Assembly: GCA_001515955.1 (NCBI GenBank)
Contig: LOES01000035.1
Span: forward strand, 1 to 21,258
DNA from: Clostridia bacterium BRH_c25
GTDB taxonomy: Bacteria > Bacillota_A > Clostridia > Lutisporales > Lutisporaceae
DNA length: 21,258 nt
Direction of reading: 5' to 3'
Every line of letters starts with the position of its first letter. Within the stretch, counting starts at the first letter, position 1. A model generated the notes under the pieces. That model was not told the origin of the DNA. It was given only the letters and a program-made list of their open reading frames with translations, and did not search any database. This document shows positions 1 to 6,215 of the stretch, one piece after another. The translations under genes were made by a program, and so were the position numbers.

Positions 1-85
1 CGTCCCCCATAACTTCGTAGCCTGGCCCTAACTCTCGTATCTCGCATCTCGAATCTCGCATCTGCGCACATTAGTGCGCATTCTT
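1..85 (-). repeat. Interspersed repeat: heptamer array plus GTTAGGG core (left copy)
   Basis: On the plus strand, positions 34-61 hold four head-to-tail units of the form CTCGNAT. They are followed by a perfect 7-bp inverted repeat, TGCGCAC (63-69) and GTGCGCA (74-80) around ATTA, and then GCATTCTT (78-85). On the minus strand, 33-13 reads AGTTAGGGCCAGGCTACGAA(G), matching 17 of 21 bases at 4526-4546. It therefore belongs to the same family as the copy at 4498-4619. The right end of the window carries the same heptamer type and AAGAATGCG edge. It lies 6 bp beyond the stop of the acetyltransferase gene. No coding capacity is seen. The element probably extends left of the window. Confidence 0.75.
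63..80. repeat. Perfect 7-bp inverted repeat, hairpin
   Basis: TGCGCAC, loop ATTA, GTGCGCA. It sits at the edge of the heptamer array and just past the acetyltransferase stop codon, so it could also stabilise or end that transcript. It has no T-run on the minus strand, so a classical terminator is doubtful. Confidence 0.6.
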
Positions 86-91
86 ATATTA

Positions 92-832
92 TCACGCCAG
101 AGCTTCGTCAAAACGTACATAGTTCAGCAATTTACTATCCTTGGACAGCCACAGGCCTACAAAACCTTCGTCGATTAATCTCTCCTGCTTCTCAAGATCA
201 CCAAGAGGTATTCTTAAAAGCTGACTTGTCTTCCTGGCACCTGCCGGCTGCAGATTCCTGTGAAGGATAAATCTCCACATTCCGTCTTTTCCATCTTTAT
301 CCGTTCCGTATTTTTTCTTAAGGGCTTTTACTCTTAAACCATTCTTGATTATGTTATACAAGCTGTAGAAATTCTGTGGAGATACAGTACAAAGTAAATG
401 ACTGTAACCAAATTTCTTTACCATTGGTATGGCTTGCTGCAGTGTCAAACTCTGCAGTGAATTTCCCCTGTATTCAGGATGTACTACTGTCGTTTCAAGG
501 TGAGCCACCTTTGCCAGATCTTTTCCCGGCATATTTATATCATTTCCCAGATTCTTTTCCGACAAGCCCGGAAATCCTATATATCGATAAGCAATCAATT
601 CTCCTGATTTATTGTATACGCCAATTAGTTTTGCTCCATTTTTCATATCCTCAAGCATCTCTTCATAAGAATCCATGTACAAAACCTGCTTGTTAGGAAG
701 CCGGTCATAGACATATTTCTGGAGTGCAACTGCAGCTCTAAGTTCGTCTGTTGTTGAAAGCCTCATAACATACTGATCCTGTTCCGTTTTTTCACCTTTG
801 TGCTTAATTAGCTTTCCTGTATTTAATACCAT
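92..832 (-). CDS. GNAT-family N-acyl/N-acetyltransferase-like protein
   Basis: A 246-residue protein that looks like a GNAT-fold acyltransferase. The middle holds the expected sequence for strand 4 and the acyl-CoA pyrophosphate loop: HLETTVVHPEYRGNSLQSLT (about residues 111-130), where YRGNSLQS stands for the R/Q-x-x-G-x-G/A loop. A later segment, CTVSPQNFYSLYNIIKNGL, resembles the strand 5/helix 4 region of the fold. The substrate cannot be told from sequence. ATG at 832 is preceded by GGGAGG at 10 nt spacing. The gene has its own promoter (930-957) with a perfect 13-bp palindrome at the predicted transcription start, so it is probably controlled on its own. It is separated from the regulator gene upstream by a terminator. 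Family confidence is good; specific function is unknown. Confidence 0.7.
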   Translation of the reverse strand: MVLNTGKLIKHKGEKTEQDQYVMRLSTTDELRAAVALQKYVYDRLPNKQVLYMDSYEEMLEDMKNGAKLIGVYNKSGELIAYRYIGFPGLSEKNLGNDINMPGKDLAKVAHLETTVVHPEYRGNSLQSLTLQQAIPMVKKFGYSHLLCTVSPQNFYSLYNIIKNGLRVKALKKKYGTDKDGKDGMWRFILHRNLQPAGARKTSQLLRIPLGDLEKQERLIDEGFVGLWLSKDSKLLNYVRFDEALA

Positions 833-887
833 CTTATGTCAGCCTCCCTTCAAAATTCTATCGGGTTTAGTAAATTCTTTACATGCT

Positions 888-916
888 GACAACTTAATAC
901 ATCGTATTAAGTTGTC
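888..916. promoter_or_regulatory. Perfect 13-bp palindrome, probable operator of the GNAT gene
   Basis: GACAACTTAATAC, 3-nt spacer ATC, GTATTAAGTTGTC. It begins about 14 bp downstream of the -10 element of the acetyltransferase promoter, covering the start of the transcript. That position suits a repressor site; a 5' UTR hairpin is the alternative. No matching site was noticed elsewhere in the window, so the cognate regulator is unknown. The BusR-like protein encoded just upstream is one candidate by proximity only. Confidence 0.6.
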
Positions 917-929
917 TTGTTTACATAAT

Positions 930-957
930 ATTATCACAGGCAACTTGTATCTGTCAA
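930..957 (-). promoter_or_regulatory. Sigma-A type promoter of the GNAT gene
   Basis: On the minus strand: TTGACA (957-952), 16-bp spacer, GATAAT (935-930), with the extended -10 dinucleotide TG one base before GATAAT. The -35 is a full match and the -10 matches 5 of 6. It lies about 100 bp upstream of the acetyltransferase start. Confidence 0.65.
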
Positions 958-1012
958 ATGGCATTGAATGCACGTAAGTATTCACAATGGTTAGAGTGAG
1001 AAAATGGTAAAA

Positions 1013-1044
1013 AAAAATTGTTATTCTTTCAAATAACAATTTTT
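1013..1044 (-). terminator. Rho-independent terminator of the BusR-like regulator gene
   Basis: A perfect 13-bp stem, AAAAATTGTTATT (1013-1025) and AATAACAATTTTT (1032-1044), with loop CTTTCA. Read on the minus strand, the stem runs into nine T residues. It lies 58 bp past the stop of the gene at 1102. The stem is AT-rich, so its strength is uncertain, and it could act in both directions. Confidence 0.65.
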
Positions 1045-1101
1045 ACGTACAGGATATATATGCAGAAGTATTGTCAGTTCGTTCAAGGTCTTTTATGCAA
1101 T

Positions 1102-1749
1102 TCACTCCCGGTTTACATATTTGTCTACCTTATCAGAAATATTTGTATCATTTCCCACATAAAGAATAATATCGTTTGCATAAAAAACTAATTTGGGTCC
1201 CGGCGACAGATGCAAATGTCCGGAGCGGTTTATTCCTATTATTGTTGCGCCAGTGTGATCCCAGAAGCGTACCGCACCGATGGACTTTCCTACAAGATGA
1301 CTTTTTTCAGATATTTTCAGTTCCAGAGGATATATGATCCCAATATTCCTAAGCAGCATCGCCTGTTCAATAACCGAGTCCAACCGTTCAAAAACCAGCT
1401 TTTCAATTTCATTCTTTTTGCCCATCAGCTTGGTAATATCTTCTCTCAGGGACAATATCCTATCCTTGGACTGATATTCCTTAATAAAGGTATCCGCAGC
1501 CTCTTTTGATTTTATCAGAATACCTTTTTTTTCTATAACATTCACAACCTGCAGTTCTTCCAACAGTTTCAGTGCTCTCCTTATTGTTTCGGGAGAAACA
1601 CTGTACTTTCCGGACAGTGTAGATCGACCTTTAACCATTTCGCCGACTTTCCATTCATCGTTAAGAATACTATAAGCTATATCCAGTGCTATTTTTTCAT
1701 ATTTTGCTATAGTGCTGCTTTTATTTTCCCCATGGTTCTTCAGATTCAT
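1102..1749 (-). CDS. GntR-type regulator with RCK_C (TrkA-C) domain, BusR-like
   Basis: A 215-residue protein with three parts. An N-terminal GntR winged helix (about residues 12-80) contains LSGKYSVSPETIRRALKLLE, the typical recognition-helix pattern. A charged coiled-coil linker (about 90-135) follows. The C-terminal RCK_C domain (about 140-212) contains HLVGKSIGAVRFWDHTGATI and ends in a LYVGN strand. This order is that of BusR, the c-di-AMP-binding repressor of the busA glycine-betaine transporter in lactic acid bacteria; ligand and target here are inference. ATG 1749 is chosen over an in-frame ATG at 1800 because AGGGTG lies 5 nt before it. No osmolyte transporter adjoins the gene: the neighbours are the GNAT and MATE genes. 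The BCCT carrier 14 kb away is the nearest betaine-type transporter. Confidence 0.75.
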   Translation of the reverse strand: MNLKNHGENKSSTIAKYEKIALDIAYSILNDEWKVGEMVKGRSTLSGKYSVSPETIRRALKLLEELQVVNVIEKKGILIKSKEAADTFIKEYQSKDRILSLREDITKLMGKKNEIEKLVFERLDSVIEQAMLLRNIGIIYPLELKISEKSHLVGKSIGAVRFWDHTGATIIGINRSGHLHLSPGPKLVFYANDIILYVGNDTNISDKVDKYVNRE

Positions 1750-1785
1750 TTCAACACCCTCTGAAATTATTTCTTTAATTATATA

Positions 1786-1795
1786 TTTCGCGAAA
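1786..1795. promoter_or_regulatory. TTTCGCGAAA palindrome upstream of the BusR-like gene
   Basis: A 10-bp perfect palindrome, GC-centred within an AT-rich leader. It lies 37-46 bp upstream of the chosen start, about where transcription would begin if the weak promoter at 1801-1831 is used. It is a candidate autoregulatory operator. A second flanking inverted repeat, GGAAAGC (1814-1820) and GCTTTCC (1841-1847), brackets the promoter's -35 region. Confidence 0.35.
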
Positions 1796-1800
1796 AACAT

Positions 1801-1831
1801 TTTATAACGAATAGGAAAGCATAAATTTCAA
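1801..1831 (-). promoter_or_regulatory. Possible promoter of the BusR-like gene
   Basis: Minus strand TTGAAA (1831-1826), 19-bp spacer, TATAAA (1806-1801). The hexamers are reasonable but the spacing is long, so this is a weak call. Confidence 0.35.
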
Positions 1832-1860
1832 TAATGTTCCGCTTTCCGTAAATGAGTTTC

Positions 1861-1907
1861 ATCAAAGGCTTCCTTGAATGTACAATGTTTAAATTGGAGC
1901 CTTTGAT
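1861..1907. repeat. Inverted repeat between MATE and BusR-like genes
   Basis: ATCAAAGGCT-T-CC (1861-1873) pairs with GGAGCCTTTGAT (1896-1907): 12 pairs with one bulged base and a 22-nt loop. It lies 58 bp past the MATE stop, so it may close that transcript, but no T-run follows the stem on the minus strand. It could equally be a regulatory site for the gene downstream. Confidence 0.5.
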
Positions 1908-1964
1908 ACATTCTTAATTCAAGTTTCACAAAATGTTTTTCAGCTTGTACTGTCCATATCCGAG

Positions 1965-3329
1965 TTACTCCTGAGCCAGACTCGCTTCATGCCTCGTATC
2001 CAGATGTCTCAACTCTCTAAAAAGAAATATTCCGGTTATTATTGATGATGTCAAATCTGCAGTCGGTCCAGCCATAAGCAGTCCATCCAAGCCAAAGAAT
2101 CTGGGCATTATAAGTAATGCCGGTATTAATACCAGTACTTGCCGGGATAGGCTTAAAAACGCAGAATGCTTCGGTTTTCCAACTGCCTGGAAATAGTTTG
2201 CCGATACAATTTGGAATCCGATAATAGGAAGGAATGCCAGGAAAACCGATATGGCTCTTGCTCCAAAATCTATCAAATCCTCATCTGTCCTACTAAACAA
2301 AGCGACTAACTGTGAAGGAAATATTCTAGTGACTATAAATCCTATACAGGATATTGTTGTTGCTGCAATAATAGCCAGCTTCAAGGTCTCCTTGACCCTG
2401 TCAAACTTATGTGCCCCGTAGTTATATCCAATAATGGGCTGCGCCCCTTGATTTATACCAAATATAGGCATAAGTATCAGCATGAAAATGCTTGAAACAA
2501 TACCCATACCCGAGACAGCTATATCTCCCCCATATATAGTAAGACTCTTGTTCATAATGGCGTTTAACAAGCTTGCAGCGAGCTGCATCAAAAATGGAGC
2601 TGTACCCAAGGTAAAAATTTTCAGAACAATTTTCATACGCAGCTTCAGATTTCTTGCATGTACCTTCAAGGTACTTCTGCCGCCAAGGAAATAATACAGT
2701 ACCCATACCGCCGACACAACCTGTGATAGGACAGTTGCTATTGCCGCACCTCTTATGCCCCATCCGAATAAAAAAATGAATATGGGATCCAAAATAGTAT
2801 TCAGAATCGCACCGATTAACATTGTAAACATAGCAATTCTGGGATTCCCCTCAGCCCGGATGAAGTTGTTCATCCCAAAGCCTATAGTCTGTGCAACCGC
2901 ACCCAGGAGTATTATGTTCAAGTATTCCTTTGCATATGGAAGCACTGCTTCGCTGGCACCGAAAGTCCTTAAGAGGGGCTCTAAGAAAATCAGGCCTAAA
3001 ATAGAAATTATCATAGCCACACCAATCAACAGCACCATGGCATTTCCCAAAATAAGCTCCGCCTCTTCTTTCCTCTGCTCTCCCAATCTGATGGAAACCA
3101 ATGAGTTTGCCCCCAGACCTATAAGCATACCAAAGGCCATGATTACCAGCATGATAGGAAAGCCTATGGTTATTCCTGCAATTCCCAAAGGGCCTACGCC
3201 ATTTCCTATGAAAATCCTGTCTACTACATTATATAAAGCATTTACCAGCATTCCAATAATAGCCGGTATTGAAAACTTCAGCAGAAGCTTTGATACCTTT
3301 TCTTCTCCCAGTTGTTTAGATTGATCCAT
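1965..3329 (-). CDS. MATE-family multidrug efflux transporter
   Basis: A 454-residue integral membrane protein of the MATE (MatE) family, which exports drugs or metabolites in exchange for Na+ or H+. The N-terminus contains KLLLKFSIPAIIGMLVNALY and NVVDRIFIGNGVGPLGIAGI, the typical first helix and loop. About twelve hydrophobic segments occur in two similar halves. The second half has GMGIVSSIFMLILMPIFGIN and QGAQPIIGYNYGA, the usual family motif before helix 8. Length fits the family (440-480). The start at ATG 3329 has AGGAG upstream at good spacing; a longer in-frame extension to 3419 has no such site. It is divergent from the hydrogenase-type regulator at 3536, with 206 bp between. Substrate unknown. 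Confidence 0.9.
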   Translation of the reverse strand: MDQSKQLGEEKVSKLLLKFSIPAIIGMLVNALYNVVDRIFIGNGVGPLGIAGITIGFPIMLVIMAFGMLIGLGANSLVSIRLGEQRKEEAELILGNAMVLLIGVAMIISILGLIFLEPLLRTFGASEAVLPYAKEYLNIILLGAVAQTIGFGMNNFIRAEGNPRIAMFTMLIGAILNTILDPIFIFLFGWGIRGAAIATVLSQVVSAVWVLYYFLGGRSTLKVHARNLKLRMKIVLKIFTLGTAPFLMQLAASLLNAIMNKSLTIYGGDIAVSGMGIVSSIFMLILMPIFGINQGAQPIIGYNYGAHKFDRVKETLKLAIIAATTISCIGFIVTRIFPSQLVALFSRTDEDLIDFGARAISVFLAFLPIIGFQIVSANYFQAVGKPKHSAFLSLSRQVLVLIPALLIMPRFFGLDGLLMAGPTADLTSSIITGIFLFRELRHLDTRHEASLAQE

Positions 3330-3417
3330 ACAATTACTCCTCTTCTTTCTGCGAATTATTGCAGCAATAATAGCATTTCCCACTAAAGGCATATAATTAC
3401 TGATTAATATAGTTATC

Positions 3418-3447
3418 ATACTATATGTTTCTCACTAAATCCATCAA
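3418..3447 (-). promoter_or_regulatory. Possible promoter of the MATE gene
   Basis: Minus strand TTGATG (3447-3442), 18-bp spacer, TAGTAT (3423-3418), about 90 bp upstream of the MATE start. Partial hexamer matches only. Confidence 0.35.
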
Positions 3448-3473
3448 AAATAATTGCATTTCTTTAAACCTGC

Positions 3474-3503
3474 TTGCAGCAGACAGTTCCATTCTGATAT
3501 AAT
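3474..3503 (+). promoter_or_regulatory. Promoter of the TM1266-like regulator gene
   Basis: TTGCAG (3474-3479), 18-bp spacer, TATAAT (3498-3503), with an extended -10 TG at 3495-3496. It lies 32 bp upstream of the ATG at 3536, with GGGG as the ribosome binding site in between. Confidence 0.65.
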
Positions 3504-3535
3504 GAATTATAGTTATTTTTTTAACGGGGTACGCT

Positions 3536-3787
3536 ATGGAAAAGAATAGTAGAATTGCTGTAATAGGCATTGTAGTGCAAAGCAGAGAAGAAACGGCCAG
3601 AAGGCTTAATGAAATATTGAGCAGCTTCAGTAATATAATTGTAGGAAGAATGGGTATACCCTACAAAGAAAAGAATATATCTGTAATATCCATAATAGTT
3701 GACGGTACAAATGACGAAATCGGCGCATTGACCGGTAAGCTTGGAAACATCGATGGTGTTAAAGCCAAGGTTGCTTTGACATACTAG
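3536..3787 (+). CDS. TM1266-family putative regulator of the iron-only hydrogenase system
   Basis: An 83-residue protein with an ACT/ferredoxin-like alternation: strand (IAVIGIVVQ), helix (ETARRLNEILSSF), strand (IIVGRMGIPY), strand (ISVISIIVDG), helix (IGALTGKLG), strand (VKAKVALTY). This is the pattern and size of the TM1266 family, annotated as an iron-only hydrogenase system putative regulator and often found with hydrogenase maturation genes in anaerobes. No hydrogenase or hydEFG gene is present here, so the copy is detached from its usual partners. It lacks a recognisable DNA-binding domain, and its biochemical role is unproven even in the family. The ECF S component gene follows after 182 bp. 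Confidence 0.75.
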   Translation: MEKNSRIAVIGIVVQSREETARRLNEILSSFSNIIVGRMGIPYKEKNISVISIIVDGTNDEIGALTGKLGNIDGVKAKVALTY

Positions 3788-3800
3788 CAAATTGTGCAAT

Positions 3801-3940
3801 ACTCTGAGATGGCGGAGTTTTCCTACATCAAGGAGAATATGATATCCTGACGAGATGGAAAATTCTTATCGAAGGGGGAATACGCATGTTGAATAGTGCT
3901 GTTAACTCCTCCTGATTAATGCAGGGGGTTTATTGTTTTA
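3801..3940 (+). ncRNA. Structured leader of the ECF S component gene, riboswitch-like
   Basis: The region between the regulator stop and the ECF gene holds a short hairpin, TTTTCCT/AGGAGAA (3818-3824 and 3831-3837). It also has two mutually exclusive pairings: AGGGG (3873-3877) with CTCCT (3906-3910), or the same CTCCT with AGGGG (3923-3927). The second forms a GU-containing stem just before TTTATTGTTTTATTA, a terminator-like arrangement. S-component genes of this kind are often under riboswitch control by their vitamin ligand. I could not match the sequence to the TPP, FMN, cobalamin, THF, preQ1 or other consensus elements that I know, so the class is open. Confidence 0.4.
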
Positions 3941-3969
3941 TTACATTTTATATTGTGGGAGGTTATATC

Positions 3970-4494
3970 GTGAATAATAATTCCAGAAAGACTCAGTTTA
4001 TTACCAGAACGGCTCTTCTGCTTGCTTTGGTGATTACTGCCCAGCTGTCCGGGCGACTTTTACCCAACAGTAGCTTTGTAGTCGGACCCCTTGTAAATGC
4101 ATGTCTGCTTATTTCTACTGCTCTTGCAGGAGTGTGGAGCGGTATAATAATTTCTGTTGTCTCACCCTTTGCATCACTTATAAACAATCATGCTCCTGTA
4201 GCAGCGGCATTACTGCCCTTTGCTCCTTTTGTTGCAATTGGTAATTCTATATATGTCCTAAGCTACTATCTATTGAGAAAGAAAAGCGCAGTTGCAGGTA
4301 TAGGTGTTGGATCGGTATTGAAATTTGCTTTTCTGTACTCCGCTATCGGCATATTCCTGCAGATATTTGATTTCCCCAAATTTGCCAAGGTATTGACAAC
4401 ACTCTTCGGATGGCCCCAGCTTATCACAGCCCTGCTGGGTGGTATACTCGCCCTAGCTGTGATCAAAGCTCTCAAAGGCAGTATTGCAGAATAG
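3970..4494 (+). CDS. ECF transporter S component (substrate-binding membrane subunit)
   Basis: A 174-residue, very hydrophobic protein with about five or six membrane segments, as in S components of energy-coupling-factor importers (usually 160-200 residues). The N-terminal TRTALLLALVITAQLSGRLL resembles the helix 1 region that contacts the T component. The following segments carry small-residue patterns such as SWSGI-like GVWSGIIISVVSPFASLI. The vitamin or metal ligand cannot be assigned. GTG 3970 is chosen because GGGAGG lies 7 nt before it; the upstream in-frame ATG at 3919 lies within the leader's terminator-like stem. No EcfA or EcfT gene is in the window, so it would share a housekeeping ECF module. 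It converges on xdhC across a repeat element. Confidence 0.65.
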   Translation: MNNNSRKTQFITRTALLLALVITAQLSGRLLPNSSFVVGPLVNACLLISTALAGVWSGIIISVVSPFASLINNHAPVAAALLPFAPFVAIGNSIYVLSYYLLRKKSAVAGIGVGSVLKFAFLYSAIGIFLQIFDFPKFAKVLTTLFGWPQLITALLGGILALAVIKALKGSIAE

Positions 4495-4497
4495 AAA

Positions 4498-4619
4498 GTC
4501 GCTGGTCGCTAGTCTCCAGTCGCTAGGTTAGGGTAAGGCTTCGAAGGCTGGGCTGAGCCGCAGCTGTGCGTTATACCCGTAAGGAATACCAAGAAATCTA
4601 GAGACTAGCGACTCGTGAC
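4498..4619 (+). repeat. Interspersed repeat: heptamer array plus GTTAGGG core (middle copy)
   Basis: Three units of the form GTCGCTR plus one variant (GTCTCCA) run head to tail at 4498-4525. They are followed by the core GGTTAGGGTAAGGCTTCGAA (4526-4545) and a GC-rich segment. The end carries an inverted copy of the array. GTCGCTAGTCTC (4505-4516) is perfectly complementary to GAGACTAGCGAC (4601-4612), within arms of about 23 nt having four mismatches. The element fills the gap between the convergent stop codons of the ECF gene (4494) and xdhC (4619), touching the latter, and would form a large hairpin in both transcripts. The core matches the copy at 13-33 at 17 of 21 bases. Confidence 0.75.
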
Positions 4620-5407
4620 TAATTCCTCATATGCTTAAGCTGCCCGCCATTTTTCACAAGCAGTATCTCAGCCATAATACTGAAGGCTATCTCTTGTGCA
4701 GAGTCCCCTCCAAGGTCCAAACCTATAGGAGCGTACACAGCTTCAATGTCCGCCCTATTACAGCCTTCGCCCAAAAGCAGGTCAAATACATATTTTGTTT
4801 TTTTCCTGCTTCCTATCATCCCTAAATAACGGGCACCACGCCCTATCGAAGCTCTTAGTGCATCTGTATCACTCTCATGCCCTCTTGTAACTATGACTAC
4901 ATGGCAGTTCCTGTCTAAGGGGTAATTCCTGATGCATTCACCAATATTCCCTATATGGATATCACAGTCTGGGAATCGTTCAGGATTTGCGTATTCCTCC
5001 CGGTCTTCAATAATGACTATATGAAAGCCCAACAGCTTTCCTGTTTTGTATAATTCAAGGGCTATATGTCCTCCACCGGCTATAATCAGTCTTTCCTTTT
5101 CCTTGAATACCTTTATAAATATGCTGGCTTTTCCTCCGCACTGCATATGAAGCTCGCCGGAGTCATCAAGCTCAAGCTCCATAAGTCTGTTTCTCCCCTC
5201 ATTCATGCATTCAAGGGCACATTCCCTGGCCTTGTTTTCAAAGCCTCCTCCCCCGACTGTACCAGCCGTACTTCCATCCTCAAATACAACCATCATAAAG
5301 CCCTGTTTGCCCGGTGATGAGCCCTGCTCCTCAATGAGAGTCACAAGTGCTGCTTTCCTGTTTTCTTTAACAGACCTGGCAAGCTGCTCTAATAGCGAAT
5401 ATTCCAT
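4619..5407 (-). CDS. xdhC: XdhC/CoxI-family molybdenum hydroxylase maturation factor
   Basis: A 262-residue XdhC-family protein. In related systems XdhC binds molybdenum cofactor and passes its sulfurated form to the hydroxylase. The N-terminal XdhC_CoxI domain contains ALVTLIEEQGSSPGKQG and GTVGGGGFENKARE. The C-terminal Rossmann domain contains IIAGGGHIALELYKTGKLLG, then MIGSRKKTKYV and the signature APIGLDLGGDSAQEIAFSIM. The usual cysteine after GTxGGG is glycine here. The start is ATG 5407, with GGAAGGTG 5 nt before it; an in-frame ATG at 5422 would overlap yqeB. It is the last gene of the operon, 4 bp after yqeB. Its stop codon abuts the repeat element. Confidence 0.85.
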   Translation of the reverse strand: MEYSLLEQLARSVKENRKAALVTLIEEQGSSPGKQGFMMVVFEDGSTAGTVGGGGFENKARECALECMNEGRNRLMELELDDSGELHMQCGGKASIFIKVFKEKERLIIAGGGHIALELYKTGKLLGFHIVIIEDREEYANPERFPDCDIHIGNIGECIRNYPLDRNCHVVIVTRGHESDTDALRASIGRGARYLGMIGSRKKTKYVFDLLLGEGCNRADIEAVYAPIGLDLGGDSAQEIAFSIMAEILLVKNGGQLKHMRN

Positions 5408-5411
5408 GATT

Positions 5412-6215
5412 TCACCTTCCATATTTCACTTTTCTAAGATATAATATTGCCTCCAGTGCCCCTCCTGCTACCGACCTTGATTTGTCCGATATGGTAACAC
5501 AATGTTCCTTTGTACCTCTCGGGTCCACATCTCCAATTTTCAAACCCTTCCACACCTCTGTTCCATCTGCAATGAGCCCCCTCAGAACTCCATCTATAAG
5601 GGAGCTTACAGGCTCACCTGCTACTTGCGCAACAATATCACCCTGCTTCACCATGTCCCCTATTTCAAAAATGTTCTCAATCACACCATCGGCCGGTGCA
5701 CGAAGCAGCCTCTCCAGCGAATAACCCATGGTTTTACCAGGTACTCCCGTATCAGCTTCTGCATAGCCCTTATAAATGACTTTTCCCAGATTATGTCCCC
5801 TATTAGTCTCAATTACGGCGTCCACATCCGCCCCTGCTTCAAATCCGGGTCCGACACCTATTGTAATGGGAGCCATAGCCTTGTATGTTCCCATATTTTT
5901 CTTTGCCAATATGGCATCGACAATTGCTAAAGGCTTTAGCTCTTCACGCACCTTGCACTCATTGTCGCAAAGCACCGGTATATTATTGCCGTCCCATATT
6001 TCGTAGACATCTTCAATACAGCCTGCTTTTATTGCATGAACTCCCTCTACCTCTGCTTCTCCCTCCAGTACTGCATTGGCAAAGGACGCAAAGCGTCTGA
6101 CAACAAGCGGCCTCTCAATCTCTGTCAGAAGCACACGGAAGCCGCATTTATAAAGTCTGTGCGCTATTCCTGTAGCAATATCTCCTGCACCCCTTATAAT
6201 AATAGTATCATACAT
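5412..6215 (-). CDS. yqeB: YqeB/EF2563-family selenium-dependent molybdenum hydroxylase system protein
   Basis: A 267-residue protein of the EF2563/YqeB family, a marker of selenium-dependent molybdenum hydroxylases; its exact reaction is not established. The N-terminus is a Rossmann-like fold, TIIIRGAGDIATGIAHRLYK (residues 4-23), followed by LTEIERPLVVRRFASFANAV. The C-terminal part has a lipoyl/biotinyl-like hairpin around GVIENIFEIGDMVKQGDIVA. The start is ATG 6215, with GGAGG 6 nt upstream; it overlaps the end of the yqeC-mocA fusion by 8 bp (ATGTATGA). A longer in-frame extension to 6464 lies inside the upstream gene and has no family similarity. Its presence argues that the hydroxylase encoded upstream carries labile selenium. 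Confidence 0.85.
   Translation of the reverse strand: MYDTIIIRGAGDIATGIAHRLYKCGFRVLLTEIERPLVVRRFASFANAVLEGEAEVEGVHAIKAGCIEDVYEIWDGNNIPVLCDNECKVREELKPLAIVDAILAKKNMGTYKAMAPITIGVGPGFEAGADVDAVIETNRGHNLGKVIYKGYAEADTGVPGKTMGYSLERLLRAPADGVIENIFEIGDMVKQGDIVAQVAGEPVSSLIDGVLRGLIADGTEVWKGLKIGDVDPRGTKEHCVTISDKSRSVAGGALEAILYLRKVKYGR

Noticed and set aside
34..61. Short-repeat array at the left edge as a CRISPR
   Set aside because: Units are 7 bp with no spacers; no cas genes.
839..1039. Minus-strand 66-codon open frame between the GNAT and BusR-like genes
   Set aside because: It covers the GNAT promoter, its palindrome and the upstream terminator; no family resemblance and no ribosome binding site worth noting.
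2755..3324. Plus-strand 189-codon frame opposite the MATE gene
   Set aside because: Antisense shadow; composition reflects reverse-read membrane codons.
3801..3940. TPP or THF riboswitch before the ECF gene
   Set aside because: The CTGAGA stretch at 3803-3808 is not joined by the other TPP core sequences, and the THF consensus is absent; kept only as an unassigned structured leader.
4505..4612. Insertion sequence with terminal inverted repeats
   Set aside because: No transposase and only about 120 bp; kept as a small repeat element instead.
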